Made by a program: the position numbers and the translations under genes | NCBI GenBank assembly: GCA_016721245.1 | Contig: JADKIQ010000009.1 | Span: 1 to 64,000 of the forward strand | Direction of reading: 5' to 3' | Source: Sphingobacteriales bacterium | GTDB lineage: Bacteria > Bacteroidota > Bacteroidia > Chitinophagales > JADIYW01 | DNA: 64,000 bases | Shown here: one piece after another, positions 19,928-29,581 of the stretch | Position numbering within the stretch: position 1 is the first letter of the stretch | How the letters are laid out: the number at the start of each line of letters is the position of its first letter | The notes under the pieces: generated by a model | Told to the model about the DNA's origin: nothing | Database searches by the model: none | The model's input: only the letters and a program-made list of their open reading frames with translations

Positions 19928-21001
19928 ATGATATCTATGGAGTGGATATGCACTTATTTGAATAATGAAAAATATCAGTTAAGTTTCATTTTTTTAAATA
20001 ATGATAATACTGAAATTGAAACGTTTGTCAAAGAACGCAATTATCCGTATTTAAGAATTCCTGTGCATGGCAAAACCGGTTTACTGCTGGCTATCATCAG
20101 AAGCATTCCGTTTCTGATTAAAAATAAAACGGATATTATTCATTGTCAATTGTTTCTTTCTAATGTTATTGGACTCATTTCCGGAGTACTGGCTGGCGTA
20201 AGAAAAAGAATATTTACACGACATCATTCAATTGCAAATCACGTAGATTCTCCCAAAGCGGTATTCTTTGATAAAGTCATCAATTTTCTGGCTACCGATA
20301 TTGTTTCCATATGCAAAAATGTAGATGATGTTTTAATCAATTTAGAGCATGTAAATCCAAAAAAAATTCACACCATAAATCATGGTTTTTTATTTGAGGA
20401 ATATGAAGACATTACGGAGGAAAGGGTTTCGCGATTTAAAGAAAAATACCAGATAAAGAATAATGTAATTGTAATTGGAGTAGTTTCCAGATACCTGAAA
20501 CTAAAGGGACTGCAATACATTATTCCGGCGTTTGCCGATGTGCTGTTGAAATATCCTGATGCAAAATTAATATTAGCAAATGCACTCGGGCCCTATAAAA
20601 ATGAAGTCCGGGAGTTATTAAAAGATATTCCGGTTCAGAACTATATAGAAATACCCTACGAAAGAGATATGGGTGCTTTTTACAAATCTGTTGACGTATA
20701 TGTACACACCCCTATTGACACTCAGTGTGAAGCTTTCGGCCAAACCTATGTAGAAGCGCTGATAGCAAAAACCCCTTCCGTATTTTCACTTTCTGGAATT
20801 GCAAATGAATTTATAATAAATAACAGAAATGCAATCGTTGTACCACACCAAGAAACAAAACCCATCGCGGATGCTATAGAATTACTAATATCAGATGCTG
20901 CTCTGAGAAATACAATTATTGAGAATGGTTACAATGACGTAAAAGATAGATTTCAGTTAACAAATATGATTGTTGCTCTTGAAAAATTATATGATCAATA
21001 A
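19928..21001 (+). CDS. Family 4 glycosyltransferase, N-terminus apparently without a standard start
   Basis: 357 aa from ATG 19,928. GT-B fold: IRSIPFLIKNKTDIIHCQLF, TRHHSIANHVDS, IGVVSRYLKLKGLQYIIPAF and the C-terminal EAFGQTYVEALIAKTPSVFS donor-binding block. The in-frame codons just upstream read NITYFISDINK, which looks like the expected first beta strand of such enzymes. Between the upstream TAA (19,862) and this ATG there is no ATG, GTG or TTG, only CTG at 19,877. The real start may therefore be non-standard or the true start codon mutated. Confidence 0.87.
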   Translation: MISMEWICTYLNNEKYQLSFIFLNNDNTEIETFVKERNYPYLRIPVHGKTGLLLAIIRSIPFLIKNKTDIIHCQLFLSNVIGLISGVLAGVRKRIFTRHHSIANHVDSPKAVFFDKVINFLATDIVSICKNVDDVLINLEHVNPKKIHTINHGFLFEEYEDITEERVSRFKEKYQIKNNVIVIGVVSRYLKLKGLQYIIPAFADVLLKYPDAKLILANALGPYKNEVRELLKDIPVQNYIEIPYERDMGAFYKSVDVYVHTPIDTQCEAFGQTYVEALIAKTPSVFSLSGIANEFIINNRNAIVVPHQETKPIADAIELLISDAALRNTIIENGYNDVKDRFQLTNMIVALEKLYDQ

Positions 21002-21010
21002 ATCTGTTAG

Positions 21011-21961
21011 ATGCGTTTTATAAAAAAGATAATTATTCGGTTGCTTAGTGTCAGTTTACTAAAGCCATTCCTTAAATCTAAAATTTTCATCTTTTGTTTT
21101 CATGACATATCCGATATTTCAGAGGATCATCATTCCGAATATTATTCAACAGAAAAAAATGTCTTTTTAAAACAACTTAATTTTATCATAAAAAACTTTG
21201 AAATTATTTCTATAGAACAATTAAAAACAAAGCATTTGCTGGACAACAAAAAAGCATACGCGGTTTTAACTTTTGATGACGGATTTTACTCTGTACTCAG
21301 CGAAGCCCACCCGATGCTCAGCAAAAAGAATATTCCATATACACTATTTCTGAACCAATCTGCAATAGAGAAAAATCAGCTTTGGTGCAGCAATGTAGCA
21401 ATCCACAAAAATGACGTTGATTATTTAAACGCATTTTATAATAATCTTTTTATTGATAAAACAGCCGCAAACTATTCAGCCTTCATAAATAATAAAATAT
21501 TGCCCGTTGATAATTTGAATTACGATAAGTTAGAATACAATGAAAACAAAACCAAGGATAAAATTTATGCCACTAAAGACGATTTGAAAGCCGTATTAAA
21601 ACAATCTTCTCTAATTACAATTGGCAATCATACCTCCAATCATTATAATCTTGCCAAATGCTCAAAAACGCTGCAAGAAAAAGAAATAGCAGATAACCAT
21701 CAATATGTAAAAGATGTGTTCGGTATTACAATGGAACATTTTGCCATTCCGTTCGGGAAAAAACAACATTTCAATGAAGACACATTATCTGCCCTGGCAA
21801 AATATAATTACCCTTTCGTTTACTCTACCAATCCTTCTTATATTACAACAGATAAAAAATCCGATGCTCAGGTTTTTCCAAGAATTGGTATTACCAACCA
21901 GACGGTCGGTGAAATAAAATTTTATATCAACAGAACATTATTTAAATCAATAAATTTATGA
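21011..21961 (+). CDS. Polysaccharide deacetylase (NodB homology domain)
   Basis: 316 aa. VLTFDDGFYSVLSEAHPML carries the TFDDG metal/base motif, and ITIGNHTSNHYNLAKCS supplies the H-x3-H zinc ligands. HFAIPFGKKQHF is the later active-site arginine/lysine region. A hydrophobic N-terminal helix (IIIRLLSVSLLKPFLKSKIF) may anchor it to the inner membrane. It would remove N- or O-acetyl groups from a sugar intermediate. Its stop overlaps the next ATG (TTATGA). Confidence 0.87.
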   Translation: MRFIKKIIIRLLSVSLLKPFLKSKIFIFCFHDISDISEDHHSEYYSTEKNVFLKQLNFIIKNFEIISIEQLKTKHLLDNKKAYAVLTFDDGFYSVLSEAHPMLSKKNIPYTLFLNQSAIEKNQLWCSNVAIHKNDVDYLNAFYNNLFIDKTAANYSAFINNKILPVDNLNYDKLEYNENKTKDKIYATKDDLKAVLKQSSLITIGNHTSNHYNLAKCSKTLQEKEIADNHQYVKDVFGITMEHFAIPFGKKQHFNEDTLSALAKYNYPFVYSTNPSYITTDKKSDAQVFPRIGITNQTVGEIKFYINRTLFKSINL

Positions 21962-22950
21962 GTGCAGATACAATTAATATCGAAAACCGCTTGGTGGAGA
22001 CAACAAACCTCCCTCGGTTTACTGAAATCTTTAATTTGTGTTTTGGTATAACTGTTTCAGAATCTTATTTTAAATGGAAATATTTGCAAAATCCTGCCGG
22101 CCAAGTAATTGCTTATGAAACCATCAATACAGATACAAATGAAGTTGGAGCTTTTTATGGCATCATACCGGAAGAATACATGATAAATGGTGAACGGAAA
22201 GTTATTTACCAGTCAATGGATACAATGACACACCCAAATTACAGAAATCGAGGTCTGTTTATAAAATTAGCTAACCTTACCTATGATTATACTTTTAAGG
22301 AACTCGGTACATTAAAGCTGATAGGCATTCCCGGATCTAATTCTTATCATGGATTTGTAAACAAACTGCATTGGAAAAACCCGCACAATTTCAATTACAT
22401 CTTTCAGCACCGTATGTTGATTAAGATGCGGGGCCTGTTCTCAAAACCTACGGTAGAGCTGGAGCAAATCAGCGTATTTGATGATGAAACAGATCTTTTT
22501 TTCTCTACCAAAAAATATTACAAGTCAGCATACAAAGTATATAACAAAGAAGTACTGAACTGGAAAATAAGCAACCATCCTTTCCATAAATTCATCTCCT
22601 ATAAAGTAAAAAAGGACAACGTCATCATCGGACTGGTAATTTTGCAAAAAGAGGACAACAACAATCTGAAAATTGTCTATGCTGATTTTCTGGACAACGA
22701 TCAACGTCTGTACCTCAAAGAGACCATTATGGCCATTACTTCAAAAATCAGCTTTAAATACATTTACACCTGGGAACCGACAGACAACGTATTAATAAGT
22801 CAATATAAAAAGGCTATGTTTTTGAAGAACCCATTCAAAAGAGGGATTTTCAGCTACAAAGTACCGTTGATTTTACTGACCAGAGATGGCGATGCTGACT
22901 TCTGGGAAAATCCGGATAATGTGGAACTTCAACCAATTATTCAGGACTAA
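21958..22950 (+). CDS. GNAT family N-acetyltransferase
   Basis: 330 aa. The acetyl-CoA loop appears as MDTMTHPNYRNRGLFIKLANL near residue 90-110, followed by IGIPGSNSYHGFVNKLHWK. The C-terminal half forms a second lobe. Such two-lobed GNAT proteins accompany polysaccharide deacetylases in exopolysaccharide loci, which suggests an acyl exchange on an amino sugar (inference). It overlaps the deacetylase by 4 nt. Confidence 0.78.
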   Translation: MSADTINIENRLVETTNLPRFTEIFNLCFGITVSESYFKWKYLQNPAGQVIAYETINTDTNEVGAFYGIIPEEYMINGERKVIYQSMDTMTHPNYRNRGLFIKLANLTYDYTFKELGTLKLIGIPGSNSYHGFVNKLHWKNPHNFNYIFQHRMLIKMRGLFSKPTVELEQISVFDDETDLFFSTKKYYKSAYKVYNKEVLNWKISNHPFHKFISYKVKKDNVIIGLVILQKEDNNNLKIVYADFLDNDQRLYLKETIMAITSKISFKYIYTWEPTDNVLISQYKKAMFLKNPFKRGIFSYKVPLILLTRDGDADFWENPDNVELQPIIQD

Positions 22951-23007
22951 CTATTTAAGATAACTTTTTTTCCTTAAATTTGATGATTGGTACGTTAGAA
23001 GAACGAT

Positions 23008-23910
23008 ATGGATAACAACAAGGCTTTACCTTTCTTTTCGATTATTATGCCCACCTACAACAGGGCTAATTTAATTATTGATTCCATTAAAACGGCTATC
23101 GCTCAGGATTATCAGAATTTTGAGATTATAGTAGTGGATGATGGAAGTACGGATAACACCGAGGAAGTGGTACTATCACTGAATCACCCGAAAATCATCT
23201 ACCATAAGAAAAAAAACGAAGAGCGAGCGGTTGCCCGAAACACCGGAACGCAGCTGGCAAAGGGCGATTATGTTACCTTTTTTGACTCTGACGACTACTT
23301 ATATCCAAATCATTTATCAGAAGCGGTAAAACTGATTCATAAACACCAGAACCCTGAAATGATTTATCTGGCCTATAATGTGATGGATATAAATAAGAAA
23401 ATAATCAAAGAACAGCATATCTATCGCAACACCGATTTTAATAAAAAACTCATCAACGGAAACTACCTCAGTTGCAATGGAGTTCTCTTGAGACGCGATG
23501 TGGCGTTACAGCATCCGTTTAATACCAACAGAACACTATCTGCGTCGGAAGATTATGATTTATGGTTGCGTTTGGCTGCCAGATATACAATTCATTACAG
23601 CAATGTGATTACCTCCAGCATCCTTAATCACGATGCCAGAAGCGTATTTGTGGTAAAAGAAAAGCCCTTGATTGCGCGAATCTTACTGCTGATTGAGACG
23701 TGTACCAACGATTCCCTGATTAAAAAAATATACAAAGGCAAACTGGATACATTTGTTTCCAAATGCTATTTATATCTGGCCTTACATCTGGCCATGTCCA
23801 AACATAAGAGAACGGCACTGACCTATTTTTTCAAAGGAATTAAGGAACATCCGCTTTCCATCTTCGACATCAGGGTGTATGGAATCATAAAATGCTTATT
23901 AATTTATTAA
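23008..23910 (+). CDS. Family 2 glycosyltransferase
   Basis: 300 aa. FSIIMPTYNRANLIIDSIKT, IVVDDGSTDNTEEVVL, AVARNTGTQLAKGDYVTFFD and DSDDYLYPNH give a textbook GT-A enzyme. The late motif is SASEDYDLWLRLAARY. Basic C-terminal tail. The 10-nt gap to the next gene implies co-transcription with the epimerase and asnB-like genes. Confidence 0.92.
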   Translation: MDNNKALPFFSIIMPTYNRANLIIDSIKTAIAQDYQNFEIIVVDDGSTDNTEEVVLSLNHPKIIYHKKKNEERAVARNTGTQLAKGDYVTFFDSDDYLYPNHLSEAVKLIHKHQNPEMIYLAYNVMDINKKIIKEQHIYRNTDFNKKLINGNYLSCNGVLLRRDVALQHPFNTNRTLSASEDYDLWLRLAARYTIHYSNVITSSILNHDARSVFVVKEKPLIARILLLIETCTNDSLIKKIYKGKLDTFVSKCYLYLALHLAMSKHKRTALTYFFKGIKEHPLSIFDIRVYGIIKCLLIY

Positions 23911-23920
23911 ATCAAGAGAA

Positions 23921-24868
23921 ATGAAGTCCTTTTTACATTATAAGAACAGAATTTTAGTAACAGGTGGTGCCGGTAATGTCGGCAGCGCATTGGTGGAACG
24001 TTTGATTCAGGATCCGGATAACTTTGTCATCGTAGCGGATAATTTATTTACTGGTTCTGCTGAAAAACTGCCTAAAGACGGCACAAACTGGAAATTCATA
24101 AAATGCGACGTTAACATTTACGACGACATTATGCCAATTTTCCTGTCGTACAACATCGACTATGTTTTTCACTATGCCGCCACCGTGGGTGTACAACGTA
24201 CATTGGATAATCCTGTTCGTGTATTAAATGATATCGAAGGCATCAAAAATATTTTAAATTTATCAAAAAATACACCGGTAAAACGTGTATTCTATTCGTC
24301 TTCATCAGAAGTTTATGGAGAACCCGTAGAGTTTCCTCAAAATGAACACACTACACCTTTAAACTCAAAATTACCCTATGCAATTGTTAAAAATATCGGA
24401 GAAGCATTCCTGAAATCCTATAAACAGGAATACAACCTGAACTATACCATTTTCCGATTCTTTAACACCTATGGGCCTAATCAGTCTCAGGACTTCGTAA
24501 TTGCCAAGTTTATAAAATTAGCTTTAAAGAATCAGGATATCACCATCTATGGAGACGGAACACAAAGCAGAACCTTATGTTATATTGATGACAACATAGA
24601 TGCGACCGTTAACGCTTTTCTTTCTCCTGAATGGGAAAATACCACAATCAACATTGGCAATGATAATGAAACCAGCGTACTGGATATTGCTCATAAAATA
24701 ATATCCATGACCAACTCCTCCTCCAGAATTGTGCATTTGCCTCCGCTTAAAGACGGTGACATGACTCGAAGGTTACCGGATATTTCAAACATGAAGACGC
24801 TTATAGGAAACAGACCGCTGGTATCCTTGGAAGAGGGAATAAATAAAATTTTAACAAAATGGGCTTAA
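23921..24868 (+). CDS. NAD-dependent nucleotide-sugar epimerase/dehydratase (extended SDR)
   Basis: 315 aa. Rossmann loop VTGGAGNVGSALVERL near residues 11-26, the catalytic triad region SSSSEVYGE and YAIVKNIGEAFLKSY (YxxxK), FRFFNTYGPNQ and GDGTQSRTLCYIDD. The last two resemble UDP-glucuronate decarboxylase and UDP-glucose 4-epimerase relatives. Exact reaction not assigned. It makes a nucleotide sugar for the neighbouring glycosyltransferases. Confidence 0.88.
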   Translation: MKSFLHYKNRILVTGGAGNVGSALVERLIQDPDNFVIVADNLFTGSAEKLPKDGTNWKFIKCDVNIYDDIMPIFLSYNIDYVFHYAATVGVQRTLDNPVRVLNDIEGIKNILNLSKNTPVKRVFYSSSSEVYGEPVEFPQNEHTTPLNSKLPYAIVKNIGEAFLKSYKQEYNLNYTIFRFFNTYGPNQSQDFVIAKFIKLALKNQDITIYGDGTQSRTLCYIDDNIDATVNAFLSPEWENTTINIGNDNETSVLDIAHKIISMTNSSSRIVHLPPLKDGDMTRRLPDISNMKTLIGNRPLVSLEEGINKILTKWA

Positions 24869-24880
24869 ATCCAATATAGT

Positions 24881-26740
24881 ATGTGTGGAATTATTGGATG
24901 GTCATCTATACTCAACGAATTAGACAAGGGTCTGTTTTATCAATCAACTGATACATTAATCCATCGGGGCCCCGAGGCTTGTGGTTATTTCTTTAATGAA
25001 CAAAATACTGTGGCTTTCGGGCACAGGCGTTTAAAAATCATTGATTTGTCGGAAGCTTCTGCACAGCCTTTTTATTCTCAATGTGGCAGATATGTAATTG
25101 TCTTCAACGGAGAAATATATAACTACAAAGAAATTGCAAAAGAACTGGATTTAAAATTAAATACAAGCGGAGATACGGAAGTAATAATTGAAGCCTTCGC
25201 AAAAATAGGAACCGAATGTTTTACATTGTTAAATGGAATTTTTGCTTTTGCAATCTATGATATTCGGGAAGACAAAATTTACTTATGCAGAGACAGGGTT
25301 GGCATCAAGCCTTTGTTTTATTATTTTAACGGGAATCAATTCATATTTGCCTCTGAAATAAAAGCAATAAAAAAACTAATCAATAAGAAACTCGAAATAA
25401 ATAAACAATCATTCGCAGAGTTTTTACATATTGGATTTGTGTCTGAACCTAATACCGCTTTTAAAGACATTTATAAATTCCCGGCTGGTAATTTTCTTGT
25501 TTTAGATGTAAAAAAGACAAGTGCAAATACAAAATTTCACTTTGAAGAATTCTGGAATTTATACAAAACAATAAGCCCGGAAACCCATTCAAACGAGCAA
25601 GAGGTTGAAAAAAAACTGGAGGATTTATTAATCAAATCTGTTGAATCACAAATGATCAGCGATGTACCGCTCGGTACTTTTCTTAGCGGTGGCATCGACT
25701 CAAGTTTAATTACGTCTATTGCATCGAAAATAAAAAAAGATAAAATTAAAACATTCAGCATCGGGTATCTGAATAGTAAATTTGATGAATCGGCATACGC
25801 GGAAAAAGTAGCAAAAACATTGGGTACGGAGCATTACTCTTACCAAATGACTGAAAATGATTTAGAAGGAATTTTACATGAAATTATAGACTCTTATGAT
25901 GAACCATTTTCAGACAGTTCTGCATTCCCGACCATGCTGGTTTCAAAACATGCAAAAAAACATGTGACAGTAACGCTGAGTGGAGACGGTGGAGATGAAT
26001 TATTTATGGGATACGGAATGCACCAGTGGGCAACACGATTAGAAAACCCGCTTGTAAGGTCACTTCGAAAGCCTTTTTATTGGGGCTCTCAATTTCTAAA
26101 CTTCAAGTTTAAACGTGCCGGCTGGCTGCTCAACTACGACAATTACAAGCATATAACATCACATATTTTTTCTCAGGAACAATATTTATTGAGTGAAAAA
26201 GATTTGAAATATTACCTGATAGACGAGCATTTCAATTTTGATGATTTAAATAAAAAACCCAATACCGCCAGAATTTTACAGCCCAAGGAAAAACAGTCTT
26301 TCTGGGACGTAAACTGTTATTTAAAAGATGATTTATTGGTTAAGGTAGACAAAGCCACCATGCTTTATTCTTTGGAAAGCAGAGTGCCTTTGCTGGATAA
26401 TGACATCATTAATTATGCCGTCAATATTGACACCTCGCTTAAATATAAAAACGGAGGTTCAAAATACATTCTTAAAAAAATACTGTTTAAATACTTACCT
26501 AAAGAGTATTTTGACAGACCCAAATGGGGGTTTTCAATGCCACTTTCGTTTTGGCTGAAAAACAACTTTAATTACCTGATTGAAAAATATCTTTCCCCTG
26601 TAATTATTAATAAATATGATATCGTGGCCAATTTGTATGTACAAGATTTAAAAAACAGGTTTTTGGCGGGCGAAAATTATTTATATGCCAGAGTATGGAC
26701 GCTTATTGTCCTGCATTGGTGGCTAGAAGAAAATGCATAA
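24881..26740 (+). CDS. asnB: Asparagine synthase (glutamine-hydrolysing), polysaccharide-locus type
   Basis: 619 aa. The catalytic N-terminal Cys2 is present in MCGIIGWSS. The class II glutaminase domain includes HRRLKIIDLSEASAQP, NGEIYNY and RDRVGIKPLFYY. The synthetase domain has the PP-loop SGGIDSS at residues 269-275. AsnB-like enzymes in O-antigen loci amidate uronic acids or related carboxylates. A role in primary asparagine synthesis is possible but less likely from context. The terminal TAA overlaps the next ATG (TAATG). Confidence 0.92.
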   Translation: MCGIIGWSSILNELDKGLFYQSTDTLIHRGPEACGYFFNEQNTVAFGHRRLKIIDLSEASAQPFYSQCGRYVIVFNGEIYNYKEIAKELDLKLNTSGDTEVIIEAFAKIGTECFTLLNGIFAFAIYDIREDKIYLCRDRVGIKPLFYYFNGNQFIFASEIKAIKKLINKKLEINKQSFAEFLHIGFVSEPNTAFKDIYKFPAGNFLVLDVKKTSANTKFHFEEFWNLYKTISPETHSNEQEVEKKLEDLLIKSVESQMISDVPLGTFLSGGIDSSLITSIASKIKKDKIKTFSIGYLNSKFDESAYAEKVAKTLGTEHYSYQMTENDLEGILHEIIDSYDEPFSDSSAFPTMLVSKHAKKHVTVTLSGDGGDELFMGYGMHQWATRLENPLVRSLRKPFYWGSQFLNFKFKRAGWLLNYDNYKHITSHIFSQEQYLLSEKDLKYYLIDEHFNFDDLNKKPNTARILQPKEKQSFWDVNCYLKDDLLVKVDKATMLYSLESRVPLLDNDIINYAVNIDTSLKYKNGGSKYILKKILFKYLPKEYFDRPKWGFSMPLSFWLKNNFNYLIEKYLSPVIINKYDIVANLYVQDLKNRFLAGENYLYARVWTLIVLHWWLEENA

Positions 26741-27960
26741 TGGCAGTTCAGGTATTATACATCTCTTATGACGGAATGACGGATCCTCTCGGACAGTCGC
26801 AAGTTATTCCATATTTAAAAGGGTTATCTGAAAAAGGATATCATTTTACCTTAATCAGCTGTGAAAAAAAAGAAAATTCTGACCTAAAAGATAAGATTCA
26901 ATCTATAATGGATGACAATAATATAGATTGGCATCCGATACAATACACCAAAAGTCCTCCGGTGTTTTCTACTGTTTACGATATCATTAGAATTAAAAAA
27001 GCAGCGCGCAAATTGGTGCATCAAAAAAACATTTCAATTATTCACTGCAGAAGCTACATTGCCGCTTTAGTTGGATTACAGTTAAAAAAAGAACTGAACG
27101 TAAAGTTTATATTTGATATGCGAGGCTTTTGGGCAAATGAACGTGCTGACGGAAAAATATGGAATCTTGAAAACCCGCTGTATAAATTCATCTATAATTT
27201 TTTTAAGAAAAAAGAAAAGCAGTTCTTAGAAAATGCAGATTATATAATAAGCTTAACGCATAATGCAAAAAAAGAAATTTTATCCTGGCCGTCTATTCAA
27301 AATAATCCCGTTAAAATTGAGGTGATTCCTTGTTGTGCCGATCTGAATTTATTTAACTGCAAAGCAATTGTTAATGAAAAACTGGCAGCACTAAAAGTTT
27401 CTTTAGGTATCCGCCCGGATGACTTTATATTATTATATCTTGGCTCCATCGGCACCTGGTATATGCTGGATGAAATGATGGACTTTTTCGGTGTTTTAAA
27501 ACAAAGCAATCCTAATGCGAAATTTTTATTTGTTACCAAAGATGAACAAAGCCGTATATTACAATCTGCAGAAAAAGTGGGCGTTAAGGATTCAATTATC
27601 ATTCGTTCCGGAAACAGAGATGAAATCCCTTATTTAATTGCAATCAGTAATTATTCTATTTTTTTTATCCTTCCCTCTTACTCAAAAAAAGCATCCTCAC
27701 CCACTAAACAGGGAGAGATTATGGCCATGGGAATTCCCGTTGTCTGTAATATCAATGTAGGTGACACTGACAGAATTGTGAAAGAATACAATAGTGGTGT
27801 TCTGGTTAATGAGTTTACCACCAATGCTTATCATGTTGCCATTGATAAAATGAAGTTTCATTTTAATAAAGAAAGTATTATTGCTGGTGCTACAGACTAT
27901 TTTTCATTAGAAAATGGCGTGAAAAAGTACTCCGCCGTATATAAAGCTGTTTTGAGTTAA
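26740..27960 (+). CDS. Family 4 glycosyltransferase
   Basis: 406 aa from ATG 26,740. An upstream in-frame ATG lies inside asnB and is ignored. VLYISYDGMTDPLGQSQVIP is a recognisable N-terminal signature of one GT4 subgroup, followed by IIHCRSYIAALVGLQ, FDMRGFWANER, LLYLGSIGTWYMLDEMMDFF and SPTKQGEIMAMGIPVVCN (donor-binding glutamate region). Last + strand gene of the polysaccharide locus. Its stop overlaps the convergent gene by 4 nt. Confidence 0.92.
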   Translation: MAVQVLYISYDGMTDPLGQSQVIPYLKGLSEKGYHFTLISCEKKENSDLKDKIQSIMDDNNIDWHPIQYTKSPPVFSTVYDIIRIKKAARKLVHQKNISIIHCRSYIAALVGLQLKKELNVKFIFDMRGFWANERADGKIWNLENPLYKFIYNFFKKKEKQFLENADYIISLTHNAKKEILSWPSIQNNPVKIEVIPCCADLNLFNCKAIVNEKLAALKVSLGIRPDDFILLYLGSIGTWYMLDEMMDFFGVLKQSNPNAKFLFVTKDEQSRILQSAEKVGVKDSIIIRSGNRDEIPYLIAISNYSIFFILPSYSKKASSPTKQGEIMAMGIPVVCNINVGDTDRIVKEYNSGVLVNEFTTNAYHVAIDKMKFHFNKESIIAGATDYFSLENGVKKYSAVYKAVLS

Positions 27961-29573
27961 TTATCAAACACGAGTAATTTAGGATGTAATTCTGTAAATC
28001 CTTTTGTAACAGGTTCAAAATGACACTTTATATTGTATCTCTCCCACATAACCTGAATGTAGGATTGTTGCAGCAATGTTGAACTGGTTAGAAAAACAAC
28101 ATTCTTTTTGTTTTTTAAATCTGAGCTGAGATTTTTCAGGTGGTGGGTTTTTAATAAAACCTGATAATCCGGTGAACATCCATACCATGCTGTTAAAATG
28201 ACATTACGGGAAGGGAAATCAGTTTGGGGTGTTTGCCAGGCATTCATAAATTGTAGCGGAAACCCTTCCGATGCAATAAATAAATATTCAGGATGGCTGT
28301 TAATTTCTTGCTGGCAGGCAGTAAATACACGATGGTATTCTTGCTGTACCGATATCAATTTTGCCGTGCAATAGTACTTATAGGTGCTTAAAATTAAAAA
28401 AAGAGCAAGAATTCTTATTTTAAATGCATTATCTGTTTTGCTTTGTATTAGTAAATAAATATTTAACAACACGAGATACGTTAAAACGGGGAATGATACT
28501 CTGTGTGGTATTCGAGATGTAAATATTAGGTAAAATAAAAAAAATAAAAAAACGAGCAGGTTTAACAAGACAATTTTACGGGAACTATACACAAAAACAA
28601 ACAGCAAAAAAGAACTTAAGAAATAGAACAGCAAAAGGTATCTTTCGTCAGACACAAATTTTATAAATTCTTTTAAAAATTCGGTGCTGTTTCGGATTGC
28701 TTTTAATTCTATTGCCAGCTGTTCAATGTGTTTGCCCGTCAAGTAAGCATTGTCGGCCATCATCCAGGACTGCAACAATGTGATATCACTTTGAGTAAAC
28801 TGGTATTTATGAAGCGTTTCAGTATTTATCTTTACAGGTTTCGCCGCAATAATATCCAATGCATTTATATTGCTGTAGGTGGCCTGTTGCTGATATACTA
28901 CATTGTTGTTATTAATAAAACACGTTACACCAAAAATCATTACCGACAGGATAAGGGAGATAAAATAATCCCTCAGGAAATAGTTGATTCTAAAATTTGC
29001 AATAACTATCGGAAAGCTAAATAATATAAAAATATAAAACCCTTCTTTCCTAATTAACATGGACACTAAAAGAAAGAAAAAAACCAACCCTAATTTTCTG
29101 ACTAATTTTATTTCCATTTTTAAAGAAAACAATGCGGCAAAAGCACAAAATAATGCTACTGTCGTAAATTGTAACTTCACCATACTTAAAGAAAAAAAAC
29201 CCAGGAATAGAATTAAAACAAGCATTACAGATGTTAAGAAATTAGTTGTTTTATCTTTAATCATCAGCAGGCAAAAAAACAAAAAACAGCAAAAAAGTGA
29301 ACCCTCAAGATAGAGGGTATACCAGTTTATTTTGTTTGAGAATTCAAACAAAGCACACAACACCCTGCCCGTTAAAATGTTAGTGAGGATTAAATTAGGC
29401 GACGCAACACCTGAGATGATGCCGGTACACATTGCGTACATTACCTGATCATCGTTGTTATCAAAACAAATAGGAAAAAACAAACAGAAAAGAAGTGTTG
29501 CAATAGCACACAAAAACACAAGGAAATATTTATATTTATACATGCGTTGTAATATTGGTGTAAATATAAACAT
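27957..29573 (-). CDS. Large polytopic membrane protein, GT-C-like topology
   Basis: 538 aa. About ten hydrophobic segments in the first 420 residues, then a soluble C-terminal domain. The first outer loop reads FPICFDNNDDQVMYAMCTG, with acidic residues placed as in GT-C glycosyltransferases that use lipid-linked sugars. No named family recognised. It lies on the opposite strand at the end of the polysaccharide locus, so a late-stage glycan transfer or polymerase role is possible but unproven. Confidence 0.6.
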   Translation of the reverse strand: MFIFTPILQRMYKYKYFLVFLCAIATLLFCLFFPICFDNNDDQVMYAMCTGIISGVASPNLILTNILTGRVLCALFEFSNKINWYTLYLEGSLFCCFLFFCLLMIKDKTTNFLTSVMLVLILFLGFFSLSMVKLQFTTVALFCAFAALFSLKMEIKLVRKLGLVFFFLLVSMLIRKEGFYIFILFSFPIVIANFRINYFLRDYFISLILSVMIFGVTCFINNNNVVYQQQATYSNINALDIIAAKPVKINTETLHKYQFTQSDITLLQSWMMADNAYLTGKHIEQLAIELKAIRNSTEFLKEFIKFVSDERYLLLFYFLSSFLLFVFVYSSRKIVLLNLLVFLFFLFYLIFTSRIPHRVSFPVLTYLVLLNIYLLIQSKTDNAFKIRILALFLILSTYKYYCTAKLISVQQEYHRVFTACQQEINSHPEYLFIASEGFPLQFMNAWQTPQTDFPSRNVILTAWYGCSPDYQVLLKTHHLKNLSSDLKNKKNVVFLTSSTLLQQSYIQVMWERYNIKCHFEPVTKGFTELHPKLLVFDN

Positions 29574-29581
29574 ATAAACGG

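Noticed and set aside
27297..29313. Long open frames antisense to the GT4 gene and the GT-C-like membrane gene (for example 27,297-27,602 on the minus strand and 28,728-29,313 on the plus strand)
   Set aside because: They overlap genes with clear family or membrane-topology signals, show no domain and have composition expected of antisense frames.
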